In this document: one piece after another, positions 26,676 through 35,292 of the stretch | Numbering within the stretch: position 1 is the stretch's first letter | Layout: the number at the start of each line of letters is the position of its first letter | Assembly (NCBI RefSeq): GCF_040361335.1 | Contig: NZ_APNM01000008.1 | Span: 121,766 to 185,765, forward strand | Direction: 5' to 3' | Length of the DNA: 64,000 nt | Source of the DNA: APNM01 sp040361335 | Lineage (GTDB): Bacteria; Pseudomonadota; Gammaproteobacteria; Nevskiales; Salinisphaeraceae | Position numbers and translations under genes: made by a program | Notes under the pieces: model-generated | Told to the model about the DNA's origin: nothing | The model's database searches: none | Seen by the model: the letters and a program-made list of their open reading frames with translations, nothing else

Positions 26676-27704
26676 TTAAGGTTGGTTCGCACCGGCAGGC
26701 ATGGCAGCGATACGGACCCGCGCCGCCTGCGCCTCCGCGGCGGGCACCCGCGCCCGGCGCCGCGCCAGCGCACGCCGGCGCCGGACCGAATCGGCATCGC
26801 CGATGGTCTCGCCCAGCGAATCCAGCAGCCGGACCGCCGCGTCGCGATTGTTGCAGACCGGCAGGATATCGCAACCGGCCTCCAGCGCCGCCGCGGCGCG
26901 GTCGGGGTAGTCGCCCGCCGCCGCCGCGCCGGCCATGCTCAGGTCGTCGCAGAACACGGCGCCGTCGAAACCCAGGTCGCCCCGCAGCCGTTCACCGATC
27001 CAGCGCCGGGACAGGCTCGCCGGCCGGTCGTCGACGGCGGGATACACGAGATGGGCCATCATCACCGACTCCAACCCGTCGGCGATCAGGTCGCGGAACG
27101 GTGCCAGATCCGACGCCAACTCGTCGGGGCCGCGTTCGTCCACGGGCAATTCCAGGTGCGAGTCCGGCGCGACCCCGCCGTGGCCGGGGAAATGCTTGCC
27201 GGTGGCGACCATGCCCCCAGCATTCAGGCCGCGCCGCAGGGCGCGCGCCAGCACGGTGACCGCCGCGGGATCGGCATGGAAGGCCCGATCCCCGATCACG
27301 GACGACACGCCCCGGTCCAGGTCCAGGACCGGGGCCAGGGGCATGTCCAGGCCGGCCGCGCCCAGTTCCGCCGCCATCACCAGGCCGCAGTCCCCGGCGG
27401 CGGTCCGGGCCGCCGCCGGATCGCGGTCGTACAGTTCCCCGAGCGCCCGCATCGGCGGCAACAACGTGAAGCCGTCCCGGAAACGCTGCACCCGGCCGCC
27501 CTCGTAATCGGCCGCGATCAGGAGTCCGGGGCGCGCCTCCCGTGCCTGTGCGCAGAGCGCGGCGAGCTGGGCGCGGTCGCGGTAGTTGCGGGTGAACAGG
27601 ATCAGCCCCCCGACGGCCGGATGCGCCAGCATGTCGCGTTCCTCCGGCGTCAGCTCGGGGCCGGCGAGATCGATCATCAGGGGACCCGGCGCCGGCGCGT
27701 TCAC
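26676..27704 (-). CDS. nagZ: Beta-N-acetylhexosaminidase NagZ
   Basis: A 342-residue family-3 glycoside hydrolase that removes GlcNAc from anhydromuropeptides in the cytoplasm during murein recycling. Seen: DYEGGRVQRF, the diagnostic GKHFPGHGGVAPDSH (residues 169-183) with the catalytic His, and FCDDLSMAGA (252-260) with the nucleophile Asp. No signal peptide, as expected. Its ATG overlaps the stop of the leaderless YkuD gene by four bases, suggesting a joint role in muropeptide salvage. Confidence 0.95.
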   Translation of the reverse strand: MNAPAPGPLMIDLAGPELTPEERDMLAHPAVGGLILFTRNYRDRAQLAALCAQAREARPGLLIAADYEGGRVQRFRDGFTLLPPMRALGELYDRDPAAARTAAGDCGLVMAAELGAAGLDMPLAPVLDLDRGVSSVIGDRAFHADPAAVTVLARALRRGLNAGGMVATGKHFPGHGGVAPDSHLELPVDERGPDELASDLAPFRDLIADGLESVMMAHLVYPAVDDRPASLSRRWIGERLRGDLGFDGAVFCDDLSMAGAAAAGDYPDRAAAALEAGCDILPVCNNRDAAVRLLDSLGETIGDADSVRRRRALARRRARVPAAEAQAARVRIAAMPAGANQP

Positions 27705-28198
27705 GAGCCGTCCCCTTCGCGGATCAGGACCTTGGTGCCGACCGCGACGCGGTCGAACAGGTCGATCAGTTCATCGTTGTGCATGCGGATGCAGCCGATG
27801 GAGCCGGGCACGCCCATGGCGCTCTCGTCCGGGGCGCCGTGGATATAGATATAACGCCGCATGGTATCCACCGAACCCAGCCGGTTACGGCCGATCTCCT
27901 CGCCGCAGAGCCAGAGGATGCGGGTGAGGATCCAGTCCCGGCCCGGATGCGCCGCCGCCAGCGCCGGCGAGTAGATCTCGCCGGTGGGCCGCCGGCCGAC
28001 GAATACCGTCCCGGGGGCGGCGCCGGCGCCGATCTTGGCGCGTATGCGGTGGGCGCCGCGCGGCGTGCAGTGGCTGCCGTTGCGCTCGCCGGCACCGTTG
28101 CGCGCGGTCGACACGGGGTGCGTGGCCAATATCCGCTCGGCGTCGTCGAGCAGCCACAGGCGCTGCGCGGCCAGGTCGATCTCGATCCTATGCGTCAT
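27701..28198 (-). CDS. Leaderless YkuD-family enzyme, probable cytoplasmic L,D-carboxypeptidase (ElsL-like)
   Basis: A 165-residue YkuD-domain protein with the catalytic H-x-S-x-G-C-x-R motif: IYIHGAPDES followed by VPGSIGCIRMHNDELIDLFD. It begins MTHRIEIDLAAQRLWLLDD directly, without a signal peptide, so it should act in the cytoplasm and not cross-link murein. Acinetobacter ElsL is a leaderless YkuD protein shown to be an L,D-carboxypeptidase of cell-wall recycling; the size and missing leader fit that role here, and so does coupling to nagZ. It overlaps the CYTH gene by 11 bases. A transpeptidase label from automatic tools would be misleading. Confidence 0.75.
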   Translation of the reverse strand: MTHRIEIDLAAQRLWLLDDAERILATHPVSTARNGAGERNGSHCTPRGAHRIRAKIGAGAAPGTVFVGRRPTGEIYSPALAAAHPGRDWILTRILWLCGEEIGRNRLGSVDTMRRYIYIHGAPDESAMGVPGSIGCIRMHNDELIDLFDRVAVGTKVLIREGDGS

Positions 28199-28667
28199 CG
28201 TCCCATTCCCGGTACGGGCGTTCCGCCAGGGCCTGATTGTAGTAGCGCCGCTCGGCCGTGACCTCGCGGCCCAGCCAGGGCGGACGTTCGAATGCCTCGT
28301 CCGGATCCGACAACTCGATCTCGGCGACCACCAGGCCCGCGTTGGCGCCGTCGAACTCGTCGATCTCCCAGACATGGCCGCCGCGCCGGACCAAGTACCG
28401 GGTCTTGGAAAGCGGCGGATACACGCACAGCTCCGCGAGCATGGCCTCGGCATCGGCCAGCGGGACGGGATACTCGTATTCCGCGCGCGAAGCGCCGATG
28501 ACGGCCGCCTTGATATTGAGCTCGGCCCGCTCGCCGTCCACCCGCACCCGTACCGAGGCCGGACCCGGACCGCAGAGATAACCCTGGCGCAGGACCCGGC
28601 CGGCATCGGCCTCCTCGCGCCAGCCATCGCCGCTCACCAGGAATTTGCGTTCGATCTCGACAGCCAT
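28188..28667 (-). CDS. CYTH-domain protein, probable inorganic triphosphatase
   Basis: A 159-residue CYTH/triphosphate-tunnel protein. The ExExK signature is MAVEIERKFLV at the N terminus, followed by alternating charged strands (ASVRVRVDGERAELNIKA, YEYPVPLADA, VWEIDEFDG, VVAEIELSDPDEAFERPPW) with the Arg/Lys/Glu pattern of the tunnel. Bacterial single-domain members usually hydrolyse tripolyphosphate; adenylate cyclase or thiamine triphosphatase activity are less likely alternatives. GGGAGG lies upstream of the ATG at 28667, 31 bases after rlmD. Its link to murein recycling genes is by operon only. Confidence 0.85.
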   Translation of the reverse strand: MAVEIERKFLVSGDGWREEADAGRVLRQGYLCGPGPASVRVRVDGERAELNIKAAVIGASRAEYEYPVPLADAEAMLAELCVYPPLSKTRYLVRRGGHVWEIDEFDGANAGLVVAEIELSDPDEAFERPPWLGREVTAERRYYNQALAERPYREWDDDA

Positions 28668-28698
28668 GGCCCGGCCTCCCGTTCGGCTGCTCGCGGCG

Positions 28699-30024
28699 TC
28701 AGCGCTCGAACAGCGCCATTGCCTCGACGTGGGCGGTGTGCGGAAACATGTCGACCACGCCCGCGGCCCGCAGCCGGTAGCCGCGGCCGGCGAGCTCGGC
28801 CGCGTCGCGGGCGAGCGTGGCGGGATGACAGGAACAGTACACGATGCGCCGCGGCCCCTTGGCCGCGACCAGCGGCAGGATCTCGGCGGCACCGGCCCGG
28901 GGCGGATCGAGCAGCGCCAGGTCCACGTCGCCCGCGAGCCAGGCGGCATCGGCGGACGGCTGGAACAGGTCGGCGTCCCAGGCGGTCACGGCGTCGCCCA
29001 GGCCGTTCGCGCGAGCGTTCTCGCGCGCCCGGGCCACCAGGCCCGCCTCGCCCTCCACGGCGGTCACCCGCGCACCCCGCCGCGCCAGCGGCAGGCTGAA
29101 GTTGCCCAGGCCCGCGAACAGCTCCAGGACCCGCTCGCCCGGCGCCGGTTCGAGCAGGTCGATCGCCTGCGCGACCATGCGCGCGTTGACCTCGCCGTGG
29201 ATCTGGACGAAATCCGTGGGCCGGAAGGCCAGCCGGACATCGAAGGCCGGCAGCGTATAGGTCAGTTCCGGTGTCTCCGGCAACAGCGGCGTCACCGTGT
29301 CCAAGCCGCCGGGCTGCAGGTGGAACCACAGCCCGGTCTCGCGGGAATACTCGGCCAACCGTTGCCGATCGGCCTCGTTGGGCTCGTCCAGGACCCGCAG
29401 GACCAGGGCGACGGCGTCGTCGCCGCCGGCGACCTCGATCTGGGGAACACGCTCGCGGATGGAGAGGCCGTCCAGCAGCCGCTGCAAGCCGGCGATCCGG
29501 CGCCCCACATCGGGGATCAGGACCTCGCAGCCCTCGAGGACCGCGATATAGGGCGCGCCGCGCTCGCGGAAACCCACCAGGGTCCCGCCCTTCTTGGGCA
29601 CGTGCTTGACCCCCAGCCGGGCCCGCCGCCGGTAGCCCCAGCGCCGGCCGGTGACCGCCGGCAGCACGGACGCCGGAACCAGCCCGCCGATGCGTTCCAG
29701 GGCTTCCAGGAGCTGACGCTCCTTGAACGCGATCTGGGCGGCCGGGTCCAGATGCTGCAGCGCGCAGCCGCCGCAGACGCCGAAATGCGGGCAGCGCGGA
29801 TCGACCCGCTCGGGCGATGCCGTCAGGACCTCCTCCAGCCGGCCTTCGTCGTGATGGCGCCGTCGGCGCGTGCGGAGATAGCGCACGCGCTCCCCCGGCA
29901 GCGTGTCCGCGACGAACACGGCCTTGCCGTCGGCGTCACGGCCCACCCCGCGGGCGTCGCTCGCCAGGTCCTCGACGGCGAGCTCGAACGGGCCCGCCGG
30001 CTGGTTGCGCCGCCGCCGGCTCAC
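28699..30024 (-). CDS. rlmD: 23S rRNA (uracil-1939-C5) methyltransferase RlmD
   Basis: A 441-residue SAM-dependent RNA methyltransferase. N-terminal TRAM domain (about 10-65), iron-sulphur cluster cysteines in CPHFGVCGGCALQHLD plus a later Cys (EGCEVL), the SAM site VLELFAGLGNFSLPLA, the DPPRAGA motif and the catalytic Cys in IVYCSCHPATLARD. The GTG at 30024 overlaps the stop of the preceding gene (GTGA). In Pseudomonas the homologue follows cysM near gacS, as here. Confidence 0.93.
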   Translation of the reverse strand: MSRRRRNQPAGPFELAVEDLASDARGVGRDADGKAVFVADTLPGERVRYLRTRRRRHHDEGRLEEVLTASPERVDPRCPHFGVCGGCALQHLDPAAQIAFKERQLLEALERIGGLVPASVLPAVTGRRWGYRRRARLGVKHVPKKGGTLVGFRERGAPYIAVLEGCEVLIPDVGRRIAGLQRLLDGLSIRERVPQIEVAGGDDAVALVLRVLDEPNEADRQRLAEYSRETGLWFHLQPGGLDTVTPLLPETPELTYTLPAFDVRLAFRPTDFVQIHGEVNARMVAQAIDLLEPAPGERVLELFAGLGNFSLPLARRGARVTAVEGEAGLVARARENARANGLGDAVTAWDADLFQPSADAAWLAGDVDLALLDPPRAGAAEILPLVAAKGPRRIVYCSCHPATLARDAAELAGRGYRLRAAGVVDMFPHTAHVEAMALFER

Positions 30025-30695
30025 GCGGCCCGCCACTCGCCCAGGAAGGGCTCCCAGCAAGGTTCGCCACGGGCGGCCAGCGCTTCCCGGACCCGCGACT
30101 CCGCGGCTGCCCTCGCCCCCGCGTCGAGATCGCCGCGCAGTTGCCGATAGCGCAGATGCAGCAGATGGGTAGTCACCGCCGCGGTCGCGCAGGCGCCGTC
30201 GCCGGATGTCATCGGCGCCGGCAGGCCCAGCAGCCGCGCGGCGTCGCCGAGCGTCACCGGCACCGCGGACGCACCGGACAGAGTCGACGCCAGATCCAGG
30301 TACCCCGTCCCGTTCGTACCCGGCCAGAGCCCCGGCGCCGTCACCCCGTGCAGCAGACAGCGATAGCGCAGCGCGGCCACGGACACGCCGGAGGCATCCC
30401 AGGACACGATGCGGGCGCCCTCACCGGCACGGGACGCGAGCGCTTTGAGGAGATCCTCCTCCCCGCCTTCCGGCATCTCCAGGCGGAAACCGTCGCCGTC
30501 GGCCACCGCCATGGCGACGGCGGACACGCGGCACAGATGCGGCGGCAGGGTGTCGTGGCCGTCGGCCTGGAAGCGCAATTGCCCCAGGGCCCGCACCACG
30601 TCGGCGTCGTCGAGATCGCCGAAATCGTGCAGGCGGCGGGCGGCGGCCGTGTCGGGGACGGTGGCGATCGCCAGCGAGACGACGGATTCAGTCAT
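30021..30695 (-). CDS. Catalytically degenerate PolB-type 3'-5' exonuclease homologue
   Basis: A 224-residue protein resembling the predicted PolB-like exonucleases (DNA_pol_B_exo2) usually found beside rumA/rlmD. Family landmarks are visible: TVPD near the N terminus, LPPHLCRVSAVAMAV, VSWDASG and LRYRCLLHGV, DAARLLGLPA, LLHLRYRQLRGDL. But the catalytic acids are gone: family F-DIETVPD is here LAIATVPD (residues 8-15), SGFDLPVL is SGVSVAAL, and CETDVLNTYL is ACATAAVTTHL, with a shortened stretch before it. The frame is intact and coupled on both sides (8-base overlap with cysM, GTGA with rlmD), so this looks like a retained pseudoenzyme and not a decaying gene. Confidence 0.7.
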   Translation of the reverse strand: MTESVVSLAIATVPDTAAARRLHDFGDLDDADVVRALGQLRFQADGHDTLPPHLCRVSAVAMAVADGDGFRLEMPEGGEEDLLKALASRAGEGARIVSWDASGVSVAALRYRCLLHGVTAPGLWPGTNGTGYLDLASTLSGASAVPVTLGDAARLLGLPAPMTSGDGACATAAVTTHLLHLRYRQLRGDLDAGARAAAESRVREALAARGEPCWEPFLGEWRAA

Positions 30696-31578
30696 AGACG
30701 CCGGTGGACAGGTAACGGTCGCCCCGGTCGCAGACGATCACCGCGATCACGGCGTTCTCCACCTCCCCGGCGAGTTGCAGCGCCGACCAGACCGCACCGC
30801 CCGAGGACGGCCCGGCGAAGATGCCCTCCTCGCGCGCCAGACGGCGCATGGTGTTCTCGGCGTCGGCCGCCTCCACGTCGATGACGCGGTCAACCCGCGC
30901 CGGCTCGAAGATGCGCGGCAGATAGGCTTCGGGCCAGCGCCGGATGCCCGGGATACGCGACTCGCCGGCCGGCTGTACGCCCACGATCTGGATATCCGGG
31001 TTGCGCTCCTTGAGGTAGCGCGACACGCCCATGATGGTGCCGGTGGTACCCATGGACGCCACGAAGTGGGTGATCTCGCCGCCGGTGTCGTGCCAGAGTT
31101 CGGGACCGGTCCCCTCGTAGTGGGCGCGCGGATTGTCGGGGTTGGCGAACTGGTCCAGCAGATAGCCCTCGCCACGGCGGGACATCGACTCGGCGAGGTC
31201 GCGCGCCCCCTCCATGCCCTCGGATTCGGAGACCGAAATGATCTCGGCGCCGTAGGCCCGCATCGCCGCGCGCCGTTCCTCGCTCATGTTCTCGGGCATG
31301 ATCAGACGCATGCGGTAGCCCTGCATCGCGGCGACCATCGCCAGCGCGATGCCGGTGTTGCCGCTGGTGGCCTCCACCAGGGTATCGCCGGGCCGGATGT
31401 CGCCGCGCTCGGCGGCCCGCTTGATCATGCTGTAGGCCGGGCGGTCCTTGACCGAACCCGCGGGATTGTCGCCCTCCAGCTTGGCGAGCACGGTGTTGCC
31501 GCGATCGTCGCCGGCCAAGCGCTGCAGGCGCACCAGCGGCGTGCCGCCGACGCAGTCTTCGAGCGTGATGGTCTTCAT
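30688..31578 (-). CDS. cysM: Cysteine synthase B
   Basis: A 296-residue PLP enzyme making cysteine (or S-sulfocysteine with thiosulfate) from O-acetylserine. The PLP lysine is in NPAGSVKDRPAYSMI, the substrate loop is EATSGNTGIALAM, and the phosphate-binding loop is SMGTTGTIMG. The protein has the CysM-type ERNPDIQIVGVQP region and normal length. The ATG at 31578 is preferred; a longer frame reaches into the promoter of the divergent kinase. Neighbourhood gacS-cysM-rlmD matches Pseudomonas. Confidence 0.93.
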   Translation of the reverse strand: MKTITLEDCVGGTPLVRLQRLAGDDRGNTVLAKLEGDNPAGSVKDRPAYSMIKRAAERGDIRPGDTLVEATSGNTGIALAMVAAMQGYRMRLIMPENMSEERRAAMRAYGAEIISVSESEGMEGARDLAESMSRRGEGYLLDQFANPDNPRAHYEGTGPELWHDTGGEITHFVASMGTTGTIMGVSRYLKERNPDIQIVGVQPAGESRIPGIRRWPEAYLPRIFEPARVDRVIDVEAADAENTMRRLAREEGIFAGPSSGGAVWSALQLAGEVENAVIAVIVCDRGDRYLSTGVYD

Positions 31579-31647
31579 GCGGGCGATTCTAACAGCCGCC
31601 GGCACGCGGGGCGTGAGCACAGCCCCCGATTGCCTTACCATGCCGGG

Positions 31648-34293
31648 ATGACACGCTGGCGCCCGGGCACGCGCCTGACCCTGATCGTACTCGGGTCCGC
31701 GCTCGCCCTATCCCTGGCTACCGGTCTCGCACTGGTCCATAACGACGTGCGGGAACTGCAGCGCACCCAGCGCACCCTGGCCGAGGGCCTGGTGCGGCAA
31801 GTGGCGCGCGCGGGGCATCTCGCGCTGCTCGCCGACAACCGCGCCGAACTCAACGAGATCGCGCGCTCGGTCCTGGAGACCGACCCGATACTCGGCAGCG
31901 CCGAGATCCGGGATGCCGGCGACATCCTGGCGGCACGCGCCGAGCGCGGCACGCGCCAGCCGCCGGCGAGCGTACAGTGGGCCGCCGCCTTCGGCCGCGC
32001 CGTCGCCCGGCTGCCGGGCCTGGAGCCGATCCCGCCGCGGCGCTTCCGCGCCCAGATACCGCCCGCCGGCGAAGGCAGCCTGCTGGACCCGTTCGGCACG
32101 CCGCGGCCGGATATCGGCGAGGCGGCGCTGACTCTGTCCGAGCCGGAACTGCAACGACAGATCGCGGGCGTGGTCCATCGCGCGGCCGCGGTAGCGGTCA
32201 TCCTGTTCGCGATCCTGGCCGCCGGCGGATACGGTGTCGGCTGGTTCTCCGCGCGCCCCCTGTCGCGCCTTGGGCAGCGGGTGCGCGACCTCGCGGGCCA
32301 GACGCCCGACGCCGGCGACGGCTTCGCCGATATCGAGAACCAGCTCACCGCGATCGGCGAACGGCTGACCCAGAGCGAACACCAGGTGCGCGAGTATAGC
32401 GAGGCACTGCGCGGGCGCGAGCGCGAGCTGGCGCTGGCGCGCGACCACGCCCGCAACGCCGCGCGGATGCGCGCCGATCTCGTCGCCGGCATGAGCCACG
32501 AGCTGCGCGCGCCCCTTACCGCGATCCTGGGCCATACCAGCCTGCTGGAGCGATCCGGCCTGAACGGCGAACAGCGGGAGTACGTCGCCACCGTGCGCAA
32601 GTCGGCGCGCAACCTGCTGGGGATCATCGACGACGTGCTGGCCTGGAGCGGCCTGGAATCGGGCCGTGCCAGCCTCGACGAAGTGGGCTTCAACCTCATC
32701 GAGACGGTCGAGGACACGCTCAACCTACTCGCGCCGCTGGCCTTCGAAAAGGACCTGGAGCTGGTGCACCTGATCTACCGCGACGTGCCGGTACATCTGC
32801 GCGGCGACCCGCTGCGCTTCCAGCAGATCCTGACCAACCTGGTGTCGAACGCGATCAAGTTCACCGACCGCGGCGGGGTCACCGTCCGGCTGATGCTCGA
32901 AAGCGAGGACGACGAGCGCTGCACCCTGCGGGTGAGCGTTGCCGACACCGGGCGCGGCATCGACGCCCGCGACATGGACCGCCTGTTCGACATGTACGAA
33001 CGGCTGCGCAGCGGCGCGGCGGAAGCCGGCAGCGGCCTGGGGCTGGCCATCAGCAAACGCCTGCTGGAGATGATGGGCGGCGACATCACGGTCGACAGCG
33101 AGCCCGGCCGCGGCTCCGATTTCCAATTCGTGCTGCCCCTCAGGAAGGCGCCGCACCGCGATCAACGCTGGATGCCCTGGACCGGGCTGCAGGGCAAACG
33201 CGCCTGGCTCGCGGACGAGGACGCCACCGCCCGCATCGCCCTCGCCCATCACCTCGGCTTCTGGGGCATGGACGTGACCGAGCTGGACGGACACGCCGCG
33301 CTACCGGACAAGCTGGCGGCCAGCCCGGACACCGCGCGGCCGGACGTCGTGCTCGTGGGCCTGCGGGCGGCCGACCTGACCGGGCGGGAACGCCTGTCGG
33401 CGGCGATCGCCGCCTGCCGGGAAGCCGGGCTGCCGGTGCTGGCCCTGGTGACCTCGATCGACCGCGACGTGCTGTCGGCCCTGGAGGGACTCGGCGCCAA
33501 TATGGCGTTGCCCAAATCCAGCAACCGCTTGCGGCTGTATCGCAGCCTGTGCGATCTCAGCGGCGTGCCCGCACCCGACGCCGCCCCCTCCCACGAGCGG
33601 CCGCTGGAGAACGTGCCGGCGCTGGTGGCGGACAACAGCGAGGCCGCGCGGCGCTACCTGGCGGCCCTGTTGAGCGGCCTGGGGGCCGGTGTCGCCCAGG
33701 CCGCCGACGGCAATGAGGCGGTGGCGGCGTGGCGCAAGGCGAACTTCCCCCTTGTGATCGTCGACTCGGAGATGCCCGGACTCGACGGCGCCGGCGCCAT
33801 CCGCCGGATCCGAGAGTTGGCCGCGGCCGGACGCCAGCCGGTGATCGTGGCCATGACCGCGGACGCCGATCCCGAGCGCCGGCGCGCCCTGTTGGCGGCC
33901 GGCGCCGACGAATCGCTGGTGAAACCCTTCGACGAATCCGGGCTCTGGCGGGCGGTCCAACCGCACATGCCCCAGCTCGCCTACGTGCCGGAACCCAGCG
34001 GCGGCGGCGGGCGCGCCGCCCATCTGGCCTCCGACCCCGAACTCTCGGCCCTGCTGGCCCAGGAACTGCCTCGCCAGACCGAGGCCGTGGCCGACGCGTT
34101 GCGCGCCGGCGACGGCGAGCGCGCCGCGGCCGAGATCCACACGTTGCACGGCACCGCGGCCTTCTACGGTCTGGAGGCGATACGCGCGGCGGCCGCGACG
34201 GTCGAGACGCGCATCCAGGCGGGTGAGACGCCCGCCGAGGTGGACCTGGGCGACGTGGAGGCCGCGGTACGCGACGCGCTGGCGGCGCTGTGA
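31648..34293 (+). CDS. Hybrid sensor histidine kinase, GacS/BarA type
   Basis: An 881-residue tripartite sensor kinase. Two membrane spans (about 10-30 and 176-200) flank a periplasmic domain, followed by a HAMP-like linker, a dimerisation domain with phosphorylated His284 (AGMSHELRAPLTAILGH), an ATPase domain (LVSNAIKF, DTGRGI, GSGLGLAISKRLLEMMGG), a first receiver-like domain lacking the acceptor Asp (VVLVGLRA), a second receiver with Asp706 (LVIVDSEMPGLDG) and an HPt domain with His831 (EIHTLHGTAAFYG). This is the GacS/BarA layout, and its position next to cysM is that of Pseudomonas gacS. It probably drives GacA/UvrY and the small RNAs that titrate RsmA/CsrA. It is divergent from cysM. 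Confidence 0.87.
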   Translation: MTRWRPGTRLTLIVLGSALALSLATGLALVHNDVRELQRTQRTLAEGLVRQVARAGHLALLADNRAELNEIARSVLETDPILGSAEIRDAGDILAARAERGTRQPPASVQWAAAFGRAVARLPGLEPIPPRRFRAQIPPAGEGSLLDPFGTPRPDIGEAALTLSEPELQRQIAGVVHRAAAVAVILFAILAAGGYGVGWFSARPLSRLGQRVRDLAGQTPDAGDGFADIENQLTAIGERLTQSEHQVREYSEALRGRERELALARDHARNAARMRADLVAGMSHELRAPLTAILGHTSLLERSGLNGEQREYVATVRKSARNLLGIIDDVLAWSGLESGRASLDEVGFNLIETVEDTLNLLAPLAFEKDLELVHLIYRDVPVHLRGDPLRFQQILTNLVSNAIKFTDRGGVTVRLMLESEDDERCTLRVSVADTGRGIDARDMDRLFDMYERLRSGAAEAGSGLGLAISKRLLEMMGGDITVDSEPGRGSDFQFVLPLRKAPHRDQRWMPWTGLQGKRAWLADEDATARIALAHHLGFWGMDVTELDGHAALPDKLAASPDTARPDVVLVGLRAADLTGRERLSAAIAACREAGLPVLALVTSIDRDVLSALEGLGANMALPKSSNRLRLYRSLCDLSGVPAPDAAPSHERPLENVPALVADNSEAARRYLAALLSGLGAGVAQAADGNEAVAAWRKANFPLVIVDSEMPGLDGAGAIRRIRELAAAGRQPVIVAMTADADPERRRALLAAGADESLVKPFDESGLWRAVQPHMPQLAYVPEPSGGGGRAAHLASDPELSALLAQELPRQTEAVADALRAGDGERAAAEIHTLHGTAAFYGLEAIRAAAATVETRIQAGETPAEVDLGDVEAAVRDALAAL

Positions 34294-34297
34294 CGGG

Positions 34298-34843
34298 TCA
34301 CACGCGCAGGAAATTGGTCCGGTAGTACGCCAGCTCCGCGATCGAGTCCCGGATATCCTCCAGCGCCAGGTGGCGACTCTCCTTGCCGAAGCCGGCGGCC
34401 ACGTCCGGCGCCCAGCGCCGCGCCAGTTCCTTGAGGGTGCTGACGTCGATATGGCGATAATGGAAGTAGGCTTCCAGTTCCGGCATGTAGCGCGCCAGGA
34501 AACGCCGATCCTGGCAGATGCTGTTACCGCACATGGGCGACGCGCCGGCCGGCACGAAATCGGCCAGGAATGCCAGGGTACGGCGCTCGGCCTCGGCCTC
34601 GTCGACATCGCTGGCCAGAACCCGGTCGACCAGGCCGGAACCGCCGTGCTGACGGGTGTTCCAGGCATCCATGGCGGCCAGGCGTTCCTCGGTCTGGCGC
34701 ACGGCCAGCACCGGCCCCTCGGCGAGGATGTTCAGGTACTTGTCGGTCACCACCGTGGCGATTTCGATGATTCGGTCGTTCTCGGGATCGAGCCCGGTCA
34801 TCTCCAGGTCGATCCAGATCAGGTTCTGCGGGTCCGCAGTCAT
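34298..34843 (-). CDS. orn: Oligoribonuclease
   Basis: A 181-residue DEDDh 3'-5' exoribonuclease that finishes degradation of 2-5-mers, including pGpG from cyclic di-GMP. It has LIWIDLEMTGLDPENDRIIEIA with Asp and Glu, the SPMCGNSICQDRRFL segment with the third acid, and HLALEDIRDSIAEL with His and Asp. The ATG at 34843 has AGGA upstream at suitable spacing; an ATG three codons earlier is possible. It is convergent with the hybrid kinase, four bases apart, and divergent from phhB-rsgA. Confidence 0.96.
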   Translation of the reverse strand: MTADPQNLIWIDLEMTGLDPENDRIIEIATVVTDKYLNILAEGPVLAVRQTEERLAAMDAWNTRQHGGSGLVDRVLASDVDEAEAERRTLAFLADFVPAGASPMCGNSICQDRRFLARYMPELEAYFHYRHIDVSTLKELARRWAPDVAAGFGKESRHLALEDIRDSIAELAYYRTNFLRV

Positions 34844-34947
34844 AGACGGCATCCTGGCGGCATGTGGTCTTAAGGCACCCCCGATTTAGCGACGGCGCCC
34901 CCTGATGTTACCTTTAACCTACCCATTTGCGGCGACCGGATCGAGCC

Positions 34948-35286
34948 ATGAGCGAACTCGCTGACAAACGCTGCGCGCCCTGCGAGGGCGGCGTGGAACC
35001 GATGGACCGCGATACCGCGGATGCCCGGCTCGGACAACTCTCGTCGCGCTGGTCGATCAGCGGCGACGGCAAGGCCCTGGCCGGCGAGTTCGGGTTCAAG
35101 AACTACTACCAGACGACCGCCTTCGTGAACGCGGTGGCCTGGATCGCGCATCGCGAGGACCATCACCCGGACATTGAGTTCGGCTACAAGAACTGCCGGA
35201 TCCACTACACCACCCACGCCATCGGCGGCCTGTCGGAGAACGACTTCATATGTGCCGCCAAGGTCGACCGGCTGCTCGAGGAATAA
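34948..35286 (+). CDS. phhB: Pterin-4a-carbinolamine dehydratase
   Basis: A 112-residue PCD/DCoH protein that recycles tetrahydropterin, usually for phenylalanine hydroxylase. The signature HREDHHPDIEFGYKNCRIHY (residues about 69-88) includes the catalytic His pair, followed by TTHAIGGLSENDF. No phenylalanine hydroxylase gene is in the window, so its partner enzyme is elsewhere, or it serves another pterin enzyme. It lies six bases before rsgA and is likely co-transcribed with it. Confidence 0.94.
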   Translation: MSELADKRCAPCEGGVEPMDRDTADARLGQLSSRWSISGDGKALAGEFGFKNYYQTTAFVNAVAWIAHREDHHPDIEFGYKNCRIHYTTHAIGGLSENDFICAAKVDRLLEE

Positions 35287-35292
35287 CCCCGC

